NCBI RefSeq assembly: GCF_003260275.1
Contig: NZ_QJHB01000011.1
Coordinates: forward strand, 106,816-170,815
DNA from: Homoserinimonas sp. OAct 916
GTDB taxonomy: Bacteria; Actinomycetota; Actinomycetes; Actinomycetales; Microbacteriaceae
Direction: 5' to 3'
DNA: 64,000 bases
Shown: positions 25,551 through 33,962 of the stretch, one piece after another
Layout of the letters: every line of letters begins with the position of its first letter
Position numbering within the stretch: the first letter of the stretch is position 1
The notes under the pieces: generated by a model
Database searches by the model: none
Seen by the model: only the letters and a program-made list of their open reading frames with translations
Told to the model about the DNA's origin: nothing
Made by a program: the position numbers and the translations under genes

Positions 25551-26588
25551 TTAGCGCGCCAGCCGCTCGACGACCGCCCCGAATACACGGGGAACGGCGC
25601 CCGAAATCGGAACGATGGAATTTCTGAGCGGGGAATGGGCCAACGCAACCAGTCCCGTCGTCAGGGTGCGGAAGTCCCGTGTCGCGCGTTCCCACGTACG
25701 TTCATAGGCACGCGGAGTCCCGGCGTGGATGGCTGCAACAACGGCTTCAGCCTGCGCGAGGCCCACCCGAATTCCTTCCCCGGTGAGGGCATCGACATAG
25801 CCGGCGGCGTCACCAACCAGCAGTACTCGTCCGACGGTGCGTCTCCTGCTGCCCTGCCGCAACGGACCCGCTGCGCGCAGTGGCGAACCCGGCCGCGCCC
25901 CGGACAACCGGTTGGCCAGCGCCGGAATGCCAGCGATCGCGGTGTCGAAGTCGACCCCGCCTGGCCCGAGAATCGCCACGCCGACGAGCGTGTCGGCAAC
26001 CGGGGTGACATAGGCCTCGACTTCGTCTCCCCAATGCACCTCCACGAGATCGCTCCACGGCTCGAGCTCGAAATGCCGACGATATCCGTAGCGCCTCGAC
26101 CCGCCAGCGGGCCGTGTCTGCTGACGTTCGAGCCCGGCCAATCTGCGCGTCTTGGAGTGCAGACCGTCGCAGCCCAGCAGCCACGATGCCCGCACCCCGC
26201 CAGCAACGACATCATCGGAGGTCTGCTCATACGAATCAAGGCGTTGACGGACCCACTCGACGCCGAGTTCGGTGCACCGCTCAGTGAGGGCGTCATGCAG
26301 CTCGGTGCGACGAACTCCCAGGCCGGCGCCGCGGCGAAACCGATGCTCCGCATGGTGAGCTCGCTGATGATAGCTGATTCCCTCGATCACATGCCCCCTC
26401 GGGAAGACCCCGAGCCGCGCGAGGGCGGCGACGGCACCCGGCATCAAGCCCTCGCCGCACGCCTTGTCGATCGGCCCCGTTCGTGGCTCGAACACAGCAA
26501 CGCTGAGCCCGAGCAACCGTGCCTCGATGGCGCTCGCGAGGCCGATCGGACCGCCTCCCGCAATCAGGACGTCGACGTCAGGACTCAT
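25551..26588 (-). CDS. FAD-dependent monooxygenase, SrsC-like
   Basis: 345 residues. FAD motif DVLIAGGGPIGLASAIEARLLG with the following ribose-binding Glu (VAVFEP), and the second FAD motif RVLLVGDAAGYVDALTGEGIRVGL, identify a group A flavin hydroxylase/geranylgeranyl-reductase-like protein. The ATG overlaps the methyltransferase stop by ATGA. In the srsABC operon of Streptomyces griseus the equivalent enzyme hydroxylates methylated alkylresorcinols to quinones, and that is the inferred role here. Confidence 0.8.
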   Translation of the reverse strand: MSPDVDVLIAGGGPIGLASAIEARLLGLSVAVFEPRTGPIDKACGEGLMPGAVAALARLGVFPRGHVIEGISYHQRAHHAEHRFRRGAGLGVRRTELHDALTERCTELGVEWVRQRLDSYEQTSDDVVAGGVRASWLLGCDGLHSKTRRLAGLERQQTRPAGGSRRYGYRRHFELEPWSDLVEVHWGDEVEAYVTPVADTLVGVAILGPGGVDFDTAIAGIPALANRLSGARPGSPLRAAGPLRQGSRRRTVGRVLLVGDAAGYVDALTGEGIRVGLAQAEAVVAAIHAGTPRAYERTWERATRDFRTLTTGLVALAHSPLRNSIVPISGAVPRVFGAVVERLAR

Positions 26589-27139
26589 GCCCGTGGTCCG
26601 GGCGCCGCCGACTCGAAAACCGGTTCGGCCAGCGCCGCGGCGAGCGCACGCTGCTCGGTGGGGATCCTGAACCGCAGCAGCAGGATGGCGTTCAGAACCG
26701 TGAACGCGATCGCCGTGATCCACGCGGAGTGCACGAGCGGCAGGGCGACGCCTTCGGCCACCACCGCCAAGTAGTTTGGATGCCGTAACCAGCGATACGG
26801 TCCGGTGGCGACCAACGGTAGACCCGGCACCACGATCACCCGTACATTCCAGCGCTCGCCCAGCGAGGCAATGCACCACCAGCGCAGACCCTGGCTCGCC
26901 AGAACCACGAGCAGCGCCGTCCAGCCCACTACCGGGATGAACGGCCGGTCGAGGAGTTGCACCTCGACCAGGCAGGCGAGAAGCAGCCCGGTGTGCAGCA
27001 GCACCATCGACCCGAAATGGCCCCGACCGTACTCGACTCCGCCACGCGCAAACGCCCAGCGAGCATGCCGGTTCGAGACCACCAGCTCGACCACCCGCTC
27101 GGCGCCGGTGGCCAGAATCAGCGCAAGGTACCAGATCAT
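26585..27139 (-). CDS. Isoprenylcysteine-carboxyl-methyltransferase-family membrane methyltransferase, SrsB-like
   Basis: 184 residues with about four membrane segments. The C-terminal SAM-binding signature of the family is clear: GPYRWLRHPNYLAVVAEGVALPL (split over residues 123-145). Such proteins next to type III polyketide synthases O-methylate lipidic resorcinols. The ATG overlaps the synthase stop codon by ATGA, so translation is coupled. Confidence 0.8.
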   Translation of the reverse strand: MIWYLALILATGAERVVELVVSNRHARWAFARGGVEYGRGHFGSMVLLHTGLLLACLVEVQLLDRPFIPVVGWTALLVVLASQGLRWWCIASLGERWNVRVIVVPGLPLVATGPYRWLRHPNYLAVVAEGVALPLVHSAWITAIAFTVLNAILLLRFRIPTEQRALAAALAEPVFESAAPGPRA

Positions 27140-28215
27140 GACTGCTGCTCGCCGGGCCACCGAATCAGAACGAACTCGGCACTCACTCCGGGGCCGAGCG
27201 CGAAGAGCAGCCCGTATTCTCCGGGCGCCGGATCGATCCCTTCCAGCGTGTCAGCGAGCACGTGCAACACCGCGGCCGAAGACAGGTTGCCGACTCGCTC
27301 CAGAGAACGCCAGCTCAATGCAAGAGCTTCGGGCGGGAGCGCCAGTGCCTTCTCGAACGCTTCGAGCACCCGGGGCCCACCCGGGTGAGCGATCCAGTGC
27401 GCCACATCGGTAAGGCGAAGACCCGCGCTCTCAAGGAAATTCGCGACGTCAAAGCCGAAGTGGTCGAGGATCACGTCGGGCACCCCCGCCGTGAGCATGA
27501 TCTCGAATCCGCCCGAACCTATTCGCCAGCCGATCATTTCGGCGGTGTCGGGGTAGAGGGTACTGCGCGTTGCAACGACCGCCGGCCCCGGCAGGCGAGC
27601 CTGGTCCCGGTCATCCCCCACCATCACAACGGCAGCGGCACCGTCTCCGAACAGGCCGCTCGCAACCATATTCGCCATCGACTCATCACCGTGTTGCAGG
27701 GTGAGGGAACAGAGCTCCACAGAGAGCAGAACGGCGACGTCGCCGGGATGACCCAGCAGGTAGTCGTGCACACGGGCGATTCCCGCGGCGCCCGCCACGC
27801 AGCCCAACCCGAACGACGGCAACCGTTTCAGGTCGGGGCGCATGCCGAGTCTGCTCGCGACAACCGCATCCACCGAGGGTGCCGCGACGCCGGTCACCGT
27901 GGTGAACAGCAAAAAATCGACATCCCACGGGCTGAGACCGGTCGCGGCGAGCGCGTCGCCGATGGCCCGCTCCGCCAGGTCCGCCGCGTGCTGGGCGAAG
28001 AGACGGTTGGTCACGGTGAACGAATCGAGCGCGCTGTAGTCGGCGAGGGGCAGGACGGTGCTTCGGGAGCGTATCCCGGTGCCGGCATGCAGTCGCCTCA
28101 TCACCGCGCCGCGTGCCTGATCCATTGTGACCAGCGACGAGAGCTCACCGGTCAGCTCGTCCTGCGAGTAGTCGAAGTCGGGCAATACCGCTGCGACGTG
28201 CGCGATGCGGGTCAT
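27136..28215 (-). CDS. Type III polyketide synthase (alkylresorcinol/pyrone synthase-like)
   Basis: 359 residues, full length for the chalcone/stilbene synthase family. The catalytic triad is intact: Cys139 in FGLGCVAGAAG, His277 in WIAHPGGPRVLEAFEKA and Asn310 in GNLSSAAVL. It condenses an acyl-CoA starter with malonyl-CoA units. The coupled methyltransferase and flavin monooxygenase make the three genes equivalent in content and order to srsABC, which makes phenolic lipids in Streptomyces; chain length and products are inferred. No ribosome site is visible before the ATG at 28215. Confidence 0.88.
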   Translation of the reverse strand: MTRIAHVAAVLPDFDYSQDELTGELSSLVTMDQARGAVMRRLHAGTGIRSRSTVLPLADYSALDSFTVTNRLFAQHAADLAERAIGDALAATGLSPWDVDFLLFTTVTGVAAPSVDAVVASRLGMRPDLKRLPSFGLGCVAGAAGIARVHDYLLGHPGDVAVLLSVELCSLTLQHGDESMANMVASGLFGDGAAAVVMVGDDRDQARLPGPAVVATRSTLYPDTAEMIGWRIGSGGFEIMLTAGVPDVILDHFGFDVANFLESAGLRLTDVAHWIAHPGGPRVLEAFEKALALPPEALALSWRSLERVGNLSSAAVLHVLADTLEGIDPAPGEYGLLFALGPGVSAEFVLIRWPGEQQS

Positions 28216-28563
28216 CGGCGTTGAGAACGGGGCCGCCGACTGCGGAATCGGTGTGCAGCAGCGCAGACAGCGACGGTCTCGCGGATCGATTCGACCACCC
28301 ACCTGTGCGGGGCATGTTCCGGTGGTCGATGATCACTCATGTTATTGCCGCCTTCGGAAGAACGAACGGTACCCGGCATCGGGCCTGAGTGTCAGACTAC
28401 GCCCGCACCCGCTCGGATCCCACTCGGACCGGCGATGACGATGGATACCAACCCTGCACAGCGTCCCAAGGATTCTCGCACGACCCCCGCTCCTCAGGCT
28501 CGATCAGCGCCACAGAACGAGTCGACGTTCGACCTCGTCACCGTGGTTGGCATCCTCCTGCCG

Positions 28564-28596
28564 ACGAGGGCCGCAGAATCCTCCTGCGGCCCTCGT
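28564..28596 (-). terminator. Perfect 13-bp hairpin after the aldehyde dehydrogenase gene
   Basis: ACGAGGGCCGCAG pairs without mismatch with CTGCGGCCCTCGT around a 7-nt loop, 38 bp beyond the dehydrogenase stop codon. The rest of 28216-28633 is the upstream region of the polyketide synthase gene, with no gene visible. Confidence 0.7.
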
Positions 28597-28633
28597 GCGT
28601 TCTGGCCCGGGCCGTGTCGTGCGCGCCGATTGA

Positions 28634-30010
28634 TCAGGCTGAAACGAAGTACAGTCGCTTGTTGGCGAACTCACCGATTCCGATCGGCCCCATCTCGCGA
28701 CCATAGCCGGAACGCCTCACGCCGCCAAAAGGCATCTCGGCCGCCTCTGCAGCGATCGTGTTGACGTGCGCCATGCCGACCTCGAGCCGAGAAGCCACGG
28801 CCGCCGCCCGAGCCTCGTCGGTCGAGAACACTGATCCGCCCAGGCCAAGTGCGCAATCATTGGCGAGCTCCAGTGCCTCAGCATCGCTCGACACCTTGTA
28901 TACGGTAGCGACCGGCCCGAAGATCTCCTCACCGTATGACGCCGAATCACGCGGCACACCGGTGAGAACCGCCGGTGAGTAGTACGCGCCGGGGCCGTCC
29001 GAGAGTACGCCGCCCGCTTCGAGAACTGCGCCTTCCGCGACGGCCCTCTGCACCTGGGCGTGCACGGTCTCAGCGGCGCTTCGCGCTGAAAGAGGCGCGT
29101 ATTCGCCCTCGGCCAGATCCAACTGGTCACCCGGAACAAGGCCCTCAGCCAGCTTCTTCAGTTCGGCCACGAACTCATCGTAGATGTCGTCCATGACGAT
29201 CATTCGCTTGTTCGAGTTGCACACCTGACCGCCGTTGTAAACACGGAAGTCCCACGCCTGCTTCGCAACGGCCGCAACATCATCCGCATCAAGGACCACC
29301 ATTGGGTCGATTCCGCCGAGCTCGAGCACGCACTTCTTGAGGTGGCGACCCGCCTGCTCGCCGATGATCGCGCCGGCGCGTTCGGAGCCGGTCAACGAGA
29401 CCCCCTGCACGCGGGGGTCGGCGATCATCGTTGCGATCTGGTCGTGCGAGGCGAACACGTTCTGGTATCCACCGACGGGCACTCCGGCCTCTTCCATGAT
29501 CTCCTGGATAGTGAGGGCCGAACGGGCGCAGATATCTGCGTGCTTCAGCAAGATCGTGTTGCCCAGTACAAGGTTCGGCGCGGCGAACCTCGCGACCTGG
29601 TAGTACGGGAAGTTCCACGGCATCACGCCGAGCAACGTGCCGACCGGGCGATGCTCGATGTATGCCTTCCCAGGAATGGTACTGGGAATCTCGTAATCGG
29701 TGATGAGGCTCGGACCGTGCACTGCGTAGTAGTCGATGATCGAAGTCGCGAACTCCACCTCATCGATCGACTCAGCATACGACTTTCCCATTTCAAGTGC
29801 GATGAGTCGTGCCAGCTCTTCCTTGCGCTCCTCGAAGAGCTCGGCGACGCGCCGCACCACCTGGGCCCGCTCGTGCACGCTGCGCTCCCGCCATTCACGG
29901 TAGACCGCATCGGCGCTGGCGATCGCTTCTTCGATCTGCGCGTCAGTCGCGGATTCAAAGGATTCGACGAGCTCGCCCGTCGCGGGGTTCTGGACTCGGT
30001 ATTTGGACAT
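28634..30010 (-). CDS. gabD: NAD(P)-dependent succinate-semialdehyde dehydrogenase
   Basis: 458 residues, the full aldehyde-dehydrogenase fold. Visible: PWNFPYYQV (oxyanion Asn), the cofactor-binding GVSLTGSERAG, catalytic Glu in LELGG and catalytic Cys in NGGQVCNSNKR, and C-terminal MPFGGVRRSGYGRE. The short form beginning YRVQNPATGELV resembles actinobacterial GabD-type enzymes oxidising succinate semialdehyde. AAGGAG precedes the ATG by 6 nt. Family certain, substrate less so. Confidence 0.88.
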   Translation of the reverse strand: MSKYRVQNPATGELVESFESATDAQIEEAIASADAVYREWRERSVHERAQVVRRVAELFEERKEELARLIALEMGKSYAESIDEVEFATSIIDYYAVHGPSLITDYEIPSTIPGKAYIEHRPVGTLLGVMPWNFPYYQVARFAAPNLVLGNTILLKHADICARSALTIQEIMEEAGVPVGGYQNVFASHDQIATMIADPRVQGVSLTGSERAGAIIGEQAGRHLKKCVLELGGIDPMVVLDADDVAAVAKQAWDFRVYNGGQVCNSNKRMIVMDDIYDEFVAELKKLAEGLVPGDQLDLAEGEYAPLSARSAAETVHAQVQRAVAEGAVLEAGGVLSDGPGAYYSPAVLTGVPRDSASYGEEIFGPVATVYKVSSDAEALELANDCALGLGGSVFSTDEARAAAVASRLEVGMAHVNTIAAEAAEMPFGGVRRSGYGREMGPIGIGEFANKRLYFVSA

Positions 30011-30462
30011 GATTCTCCTTGGTAGAAAACTCCAGCGTGAGGTCGTCGCTGTCAGCTTCACCCGGGGTGCTCTTCCGCTGAGACAGCATTCAACGCTGGT
30101 TCGGCCTCGCCGCGACAGACAATCCTGCGAGAAGGCCGCTGGTGACAAATGACACTTTCCCTGAGCTTGCGGGCTATCACCATTCCTCGTATCGGCAGAT
30201 CCCAGTGAAGACCCATTCCGCTCCAGCTGCCTGCCTCATGACAATCGTAGGCGAAGTCTGGTTTGGGCTGTGAGCCACACAGGCCGTCCCTCCTCATTGA
30301 CAGAGCTGAGAATCCTCGCGGGGTTCAGCCCGGGAGGCACTGCAACGGGTGATGACGGCGGATGCTCCGGGGCGCTACCCCTGAAGGCTGGTCTCGAACG
30401 AGTATGACCCTTGCACGCATTCAGCCAGCCCACGACAACTGAACGTCGGATGGCCGGCGTGC
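30011..30462. other. Intergenic stretch, no gene seen
   Basis: 452 bp between the aldehyde dehydrogenase start and the acyltransferase stop. Open frames here lack ribosome sites and family resemblance. It presumably holds the dehydrogenase promoter. Confidence 0.4.
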
Positions 30463-31782
30463 TCATCCGCTGACAGTGCTCCCCGTCATGGAGACGACAG
30501 GAGGCTGGCGTGAGGGATTTTTCAACCCATTCGGCGTGAGCAGGCGTTTGACCGCCTGGGCAAGACGGTGGCTCGGGCTCTCCACGAAGCGCCGGAAGAC
30601 AATGGTCACCCCGAAGGCCACGACTATTCCGACGGGGATCGCCGCCCAGACAAGCGACGGACCGAACACGAAGGCACTGGCGATGAGGATCGGCTCGTGC
30701 ACCAGGTACAGGCTGAACGAGACGGCTCCCAACCATTGCAGCAAGCGATGTTCCAGCACGCGGCGCGCTCCCGACCAAGCCATGGCGACGAAGACGACCA
30801 GGACCGCGCCCAGGAGAACGAATCCTCGTGAACCGTTGAGCATCCATCCCGGCGGGTCGGTGATCATCACCAGCCAGTATGCGTTCATCAGCAGCAGACC
30901 GGTCATGAAGGTCACTGTCCAGACCAGCCGCGGGTGTCGCGCGTCGTCGATCCGGTTCCCGAGCGTGCGCAGTCGGTCGATCTCGGTGGCGATCAGGGTT
31001 CCGATCAAGAACATCGAGAGGTAGAACGCCGCAAGGTTGCCGTAGGCGGCACTCACGAGGACGACACCGATGATGAGGACGACCTTGACGGCGAGAAGTC
31101 GCCGAAACATCACGGCCAGCACCACGAAGACCGGCAGCGCCAGTGAGAAGATGACCTCCCACTGCAGCGACCAGAGAGGGCTCGCCAGGGATCCGGCCCC
31201 GTTGACCAGTGTGGAGTCACGCAGAATCCGTGCGGGAGTCACGAGCGTCGGACGGTGAGCCAGCCACTCACTGATGCCGGTTCCAACGCGCGGAACAGCG
31301 GTGATTGTGATCACGGCGAACACGATGGCCGCCCAGACCGGCAAGTACAGGCGCACTAGTCGTTGCGGGTAATAAGCCCGCCAGCTAAACCGTGTCGAGC
31401 GCAGCACGGGCAGGGTGAGCACAATCCCACTGAGCACGAAGAACACGTAGACGGAGGCCTCGCCCTCCCAGAGCAGGTGCAGGGGCGTGTAGGTCATCAG
31501 CCATGCGAGCGGGCCCGTGTCCTGGTGGGCACGCGTGTTGAAGTAGGGCGCCGCGAGCGCGGGAATCATCAGCAGGGAGTGGTGCACGACGACGATCAGG
31601 GCGGCGACACCGCGCAGCCCGTCGAGTGAGCGCAGTCGCGGGGTCTGGGTTGAGGCCGGTCGCTCGGTCGCAGACTTTCGCTCGGTCGCACTCTGTCGCT
31701 CGGTCGCAGGCCGGTTCTCGGTCGCAGGCCGACTCTCGGCGGGCGCGCGTCGCTCGGAGCTGATTCCCTGTGCGGTGATCAC
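30463..31782 (-). CDS. Acyltransferase family 3 membrane protein
   Basis: 439 residues. RLRSLDGLRGVAALIVVVHHS at about 48-68 is the family signature with its catalytic His, followed by FFVLSGIVLTLPVLR and a total of about ten membrane segments. Members O-acylate sugars, peptidoglycan or exopolymers at the membrane. The N-terminal cytoplasmic tail carries five imperfect hexapeptides (ESRPAT, ENRPAT, ERQSAT, ERKSAT, ERPAST). GTG start at 31782 without a clear ribosome site. Confidence 0.85.
   Translation of the reverse strand: MITAQGISSERRAPAESRPATENRPATERQSATERKSATERPASTQTPRLRSLDGLRGVAALIVVVHHSLLMIPALAAPYFNTRAHQDTGPLAWLMTYTPLHLLWEGEASVYVFFVLSGIVLTLPVLRSTRFSWRAYYPQRLVRLYLPVWAAIVFAVITITAVPRVGTGISEWLAHRPTLVTPARILRDSTLVNGAGSLASPLWSLQWEVIFSLALPVFVVLAVMFRRLLAVKVVLIIGVVLVSAAYGNLAAFYLSMFLIGTLIATEIDRLRTLGNRIDDARHPRLVWTVTFMTGLLLMNAYWLVMITDPPGWMLNGSRGFVLLGAVLVVFVAMAWSGARRVLEHRLLQWLGAVSFSLYLVHEPILIASAFVFGPSLVWAAIPVGIVVAFGVTIVFRRFVESPSHRLAQAVKRLLTPNGLKNPSRQPPVVSMTGSTVSG
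31648..31737. repeat. Five 18-bp coding repeats in the acyltransferase N-terminus
   Basis: In-frame 18-bp units of the form GAG-n9-GCGACC encode five hexapeptides at residues 16-45. Copy number could vary between strains without breaking the frame. Confidence 0.6.
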
Positions 31783-32007
31783 TGCTCTACGCTATGCCCG
31801 AATTCTGGGCGAGACGTGAGTCCTCTGATCCGCGCGGTGCCGGGCCGGTACGGTGCGAACCGGACACCCGGGTACAGCCCGATCCATCGCGGTCAGAGCA
31901 GACCAGCCGACCGGCGGGCCCCAGCTTGCGACCTCCGTAGGGCTCGACAGAAAGTTATAGGGTCGTGTGAGCGTCACCACTGGGGTTTGTCCACGAGGAG
32001 GATGTGC

Positions 32008-33663
32008 ATGACTTCGCAGTATTACGACCTCGGCACCTACAGCCGGCCGGTGACAACGGCGTCGCGGGATGCCCAATTGTGGTTCGATCGCGGCTTGGTC
32101 TGGACTTATGGCTTCAACCACGAAGAAGCCGTTCGCTGTTTCGAGAAGGCCGTCGAAGCCGATCCCGACTGCGCAATGGCATTCTGGGGGATCGCCTACT
32201 CCCTCGGCCCCAACTACAACAAGCCGTGGGAGGACTTCGAGGAGAACGAGCTCTCTTCGACGGTGGCGCGTGCATTCCACGCGACCAACGAAGCAGTGAG
32301 ATTGAGTGAGGGATCCACCCTGATCGAGCGCGCGATCATCGGTACCCTTCCGGCGCGGTATCCGTCGATTACGCCCGCCGCCGATTATTCGGTCTGGAAC
32401 CTCGACTATGTCGACCGGCTGCGACAGGTCTATCGGGAGCATCCCGCTGATCTCGATGTTGCCACCTTGTTCGCAGATGCCCTGATGCTGCTCACCCCGT
32501 GGGCACTGTGGGACCAGGCCACCGGCGAACCCGCAGCGGGCTCACGCACCGTCGAAGCCGTCCACGTGCTCGAAACAGCACTGCTGTCTCCTGCGGCCAA
32601 CGAGCATCCAGGAGTGCTGCACATGTATGTGCACCTGCTGGAGATGTCTTCGCAGCCAGAACGGGCGATGGATGCGGGTGAGAAGCTGGCCCTGACCGCC
32701 CCGGATGCCGGCCACCTTGTGCACATGCTGAGCCACATCGACGTGCTGTGCGGCGACTATGAGCGCGCCCTCGATTCGAACTCTGCAGCCATCATCGCCG
32801 ACGAGAAATTCGTGCTGCGTGAAGGCCCGGTGAACTTCTACACGTTGTACCGGGCGCACAATTATCACTTCAAGATCTATGCCGCCATGTTCCTCGGCCA
32901 GTCGGAGATCGCGTTGAGAACCGCTGATGAACTGGCTCGATCCGTTCCCGAGGAGTTGCTGCGCATCGAGTCGCCGCCGATGGCGAACTGGCTCGAGGGC
33001 TTCGTGTCCATGCGAGTGCATGTGCTGATCCGGTTCGGCAAATGGCAGGAGATCATCGAACTGGAGCTCCCCGACGACCACGAGTTGTATTGCGTGACAA
33101 CGGCAATGTTGCACTACGGCAAGAGTGTCGCCTGTTCCGCAACCGGTCGTATCGCTGAGGCTGAGGAGCAGAAGCAACTGTTCGATTCGGCGCTGGGCAG
33201 GGTTCCGGCATCACGCACGCTGTTCAACAACACCTGCCTGGACATCCTGAAGGTTGCAGAGGAAATGCTCGACGGCGAGCTCGAGTACCGCAAGGCCAAC
33301 TACGATTCGGCGTTCGCACACTTGAGGCGATCCGTCGAACTGTATGACTCGTTGCCCTACGACGAGCCGTGGGGCTGGATGCAGCCGGCCCGGCACGCGT
33401 TGGGCGCTCTTCTCCTGGAGCAGGGCCACACGGAAGAAGCCGAGGCGGTCTACCGCGCTGATCTCGGGCTTGATGACACTCTGGCCCGCGCGAATCAGCA
33501 CCCCAACAACGTGTGGAGCCTGCACGGTTACCACGAATGCCTCGAACGGTTGGGAAAGACTGCTGAAGCGGATGCTCTGGCCCCGCAGTTGGAGAAGGCA
33601 GTCAGCCGTGCCGATGTTCCAGTGAAGTCTTCGTGCGCCTGCCGAATGTCACAGGTTCCGTGA
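32008..33663 (+). CDS. Tetratricopeptide-repeat protein
   Basis: 551 residues, soluble and helical. A first TPR-like unit (NHEEAVRCFEKAVEADPDCA) is followed by less regular repeats including HMYVHLLEMSS and HMLSHIDVLCGDYERAL. No catalytic motif or signal peptide is evident. Such large TPR proteins are annotated only as repeat proteins; function unknown. The C-terminus carries CACRM. I chose the ATG at 32008 because GAGGAG lies 7 nt upstream; the in-frame ATG at 32002 is too close to it. Confidence 0.75.
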   Translation: MTSQYYDLGTYSRPVTTASRDAQLWFDRGLVWTYGFNHEEAVRCFEKAVEADPDCAMAFWGIAYSLGPNYNKPWEDFEENELSSTVARAFHATNEAVRLSEGSTLIERAIIGTLPARYPSITPAADYSVWNLDYVDRLRQVYREHPADLDVATLFADALMLLTPWALWDQATGEPAAGSRTVEAVHVLETALLSPAANEHPGVLHMYVHLLEMSSQPERAMDAGEKLALTAPDAGHLVHMLSHIDVLCGDYERALDSNSAAIIADEKFVLREGPVNFYTLYRAHNYHFKIYAAMFLGQSEIALRTADELARSVPEELLRIESPPMANWLEGFVSMRVHVLIRFGKWQEIIELELPDDHELYCVTTAMLHYGKSVACSATGRIAEAEEQKQLFDSALGRVPASRTLFNNTCLDILKVAEEMLDGELEYRKANYDSAFAHLRRSVELYDSLPYDEPWGWMQPARHALGALLLEQGHTEEAEAVYRADLGLDDTLARANQHPNNVWSLHGYHECLERLGKTAEADALAPQLEKAVSRADVPVKSSCACRMSQVP

Positions 33664-33767
33664 CGGGGAAGCCCCGTTTCCGCGGAACCGTACCGCAAAT
33701 GAGCGCTCTCGACCCCGAGACGGCAGAAGCCGAACCGGACTCGATGCCGACACTGTGACGGTGGTGC

Positions 33768-33860
33768 CTATTCGGTCTGCATCAGCCCAACCAGCGCGAG
33801 GATTCCGAAGACCGCCGTGACGGCGGTGACCGCCCACATACCAATTTCAACAGGGTGCAT
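33768..33860 (-). CDS. Possible 30-residue membrane peptide
   Basis: An open frame from ATG 33860 to TAG encodes 30 residues with one strongly hydrophobic segment (MWAVTAVTAVFGILALVGLM), Met-Gln-Thr-Glu at the end. Only a weak GGTGG lies upstream, and the frame spans an 8-bp palindrome (ACCGCCGT-g-ACGGCGGT) that could instead be a terminator for the flanking convergent genes. I see no other gene in 33664-33962. Confidence 0.3.
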   Translation of the reverse strand: MHPVEIGMWAVTAVTAVFGILALVGLMQTE

Positions 33861-33962
33861 AGTGCCACCAGTATCGCGTGAAAGGCAGACAAAGGCCAGT
33901 CCGGGCCCCGTGACGGCCCTGTGGGCACATTCCGGGGCTAGACATTCAGGGCCATTCGAACA

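Noticed and set aside
30236..31162. Minus-strand 308-codon frame over the acyltransferase gene
   Set aside because: It is an out-of-frame shadow of the acyltransferase, which has clear family motifs; the composition is Arg/Gly-rich as expected for a shadow.
31648..31737. CRISPR-like repeats
   Set aside because: The units are contiguous coding repeats without spacers; likewise the 15-bp repeats at 15.05 kb and the 18-bp repeats at 46.1 kb.
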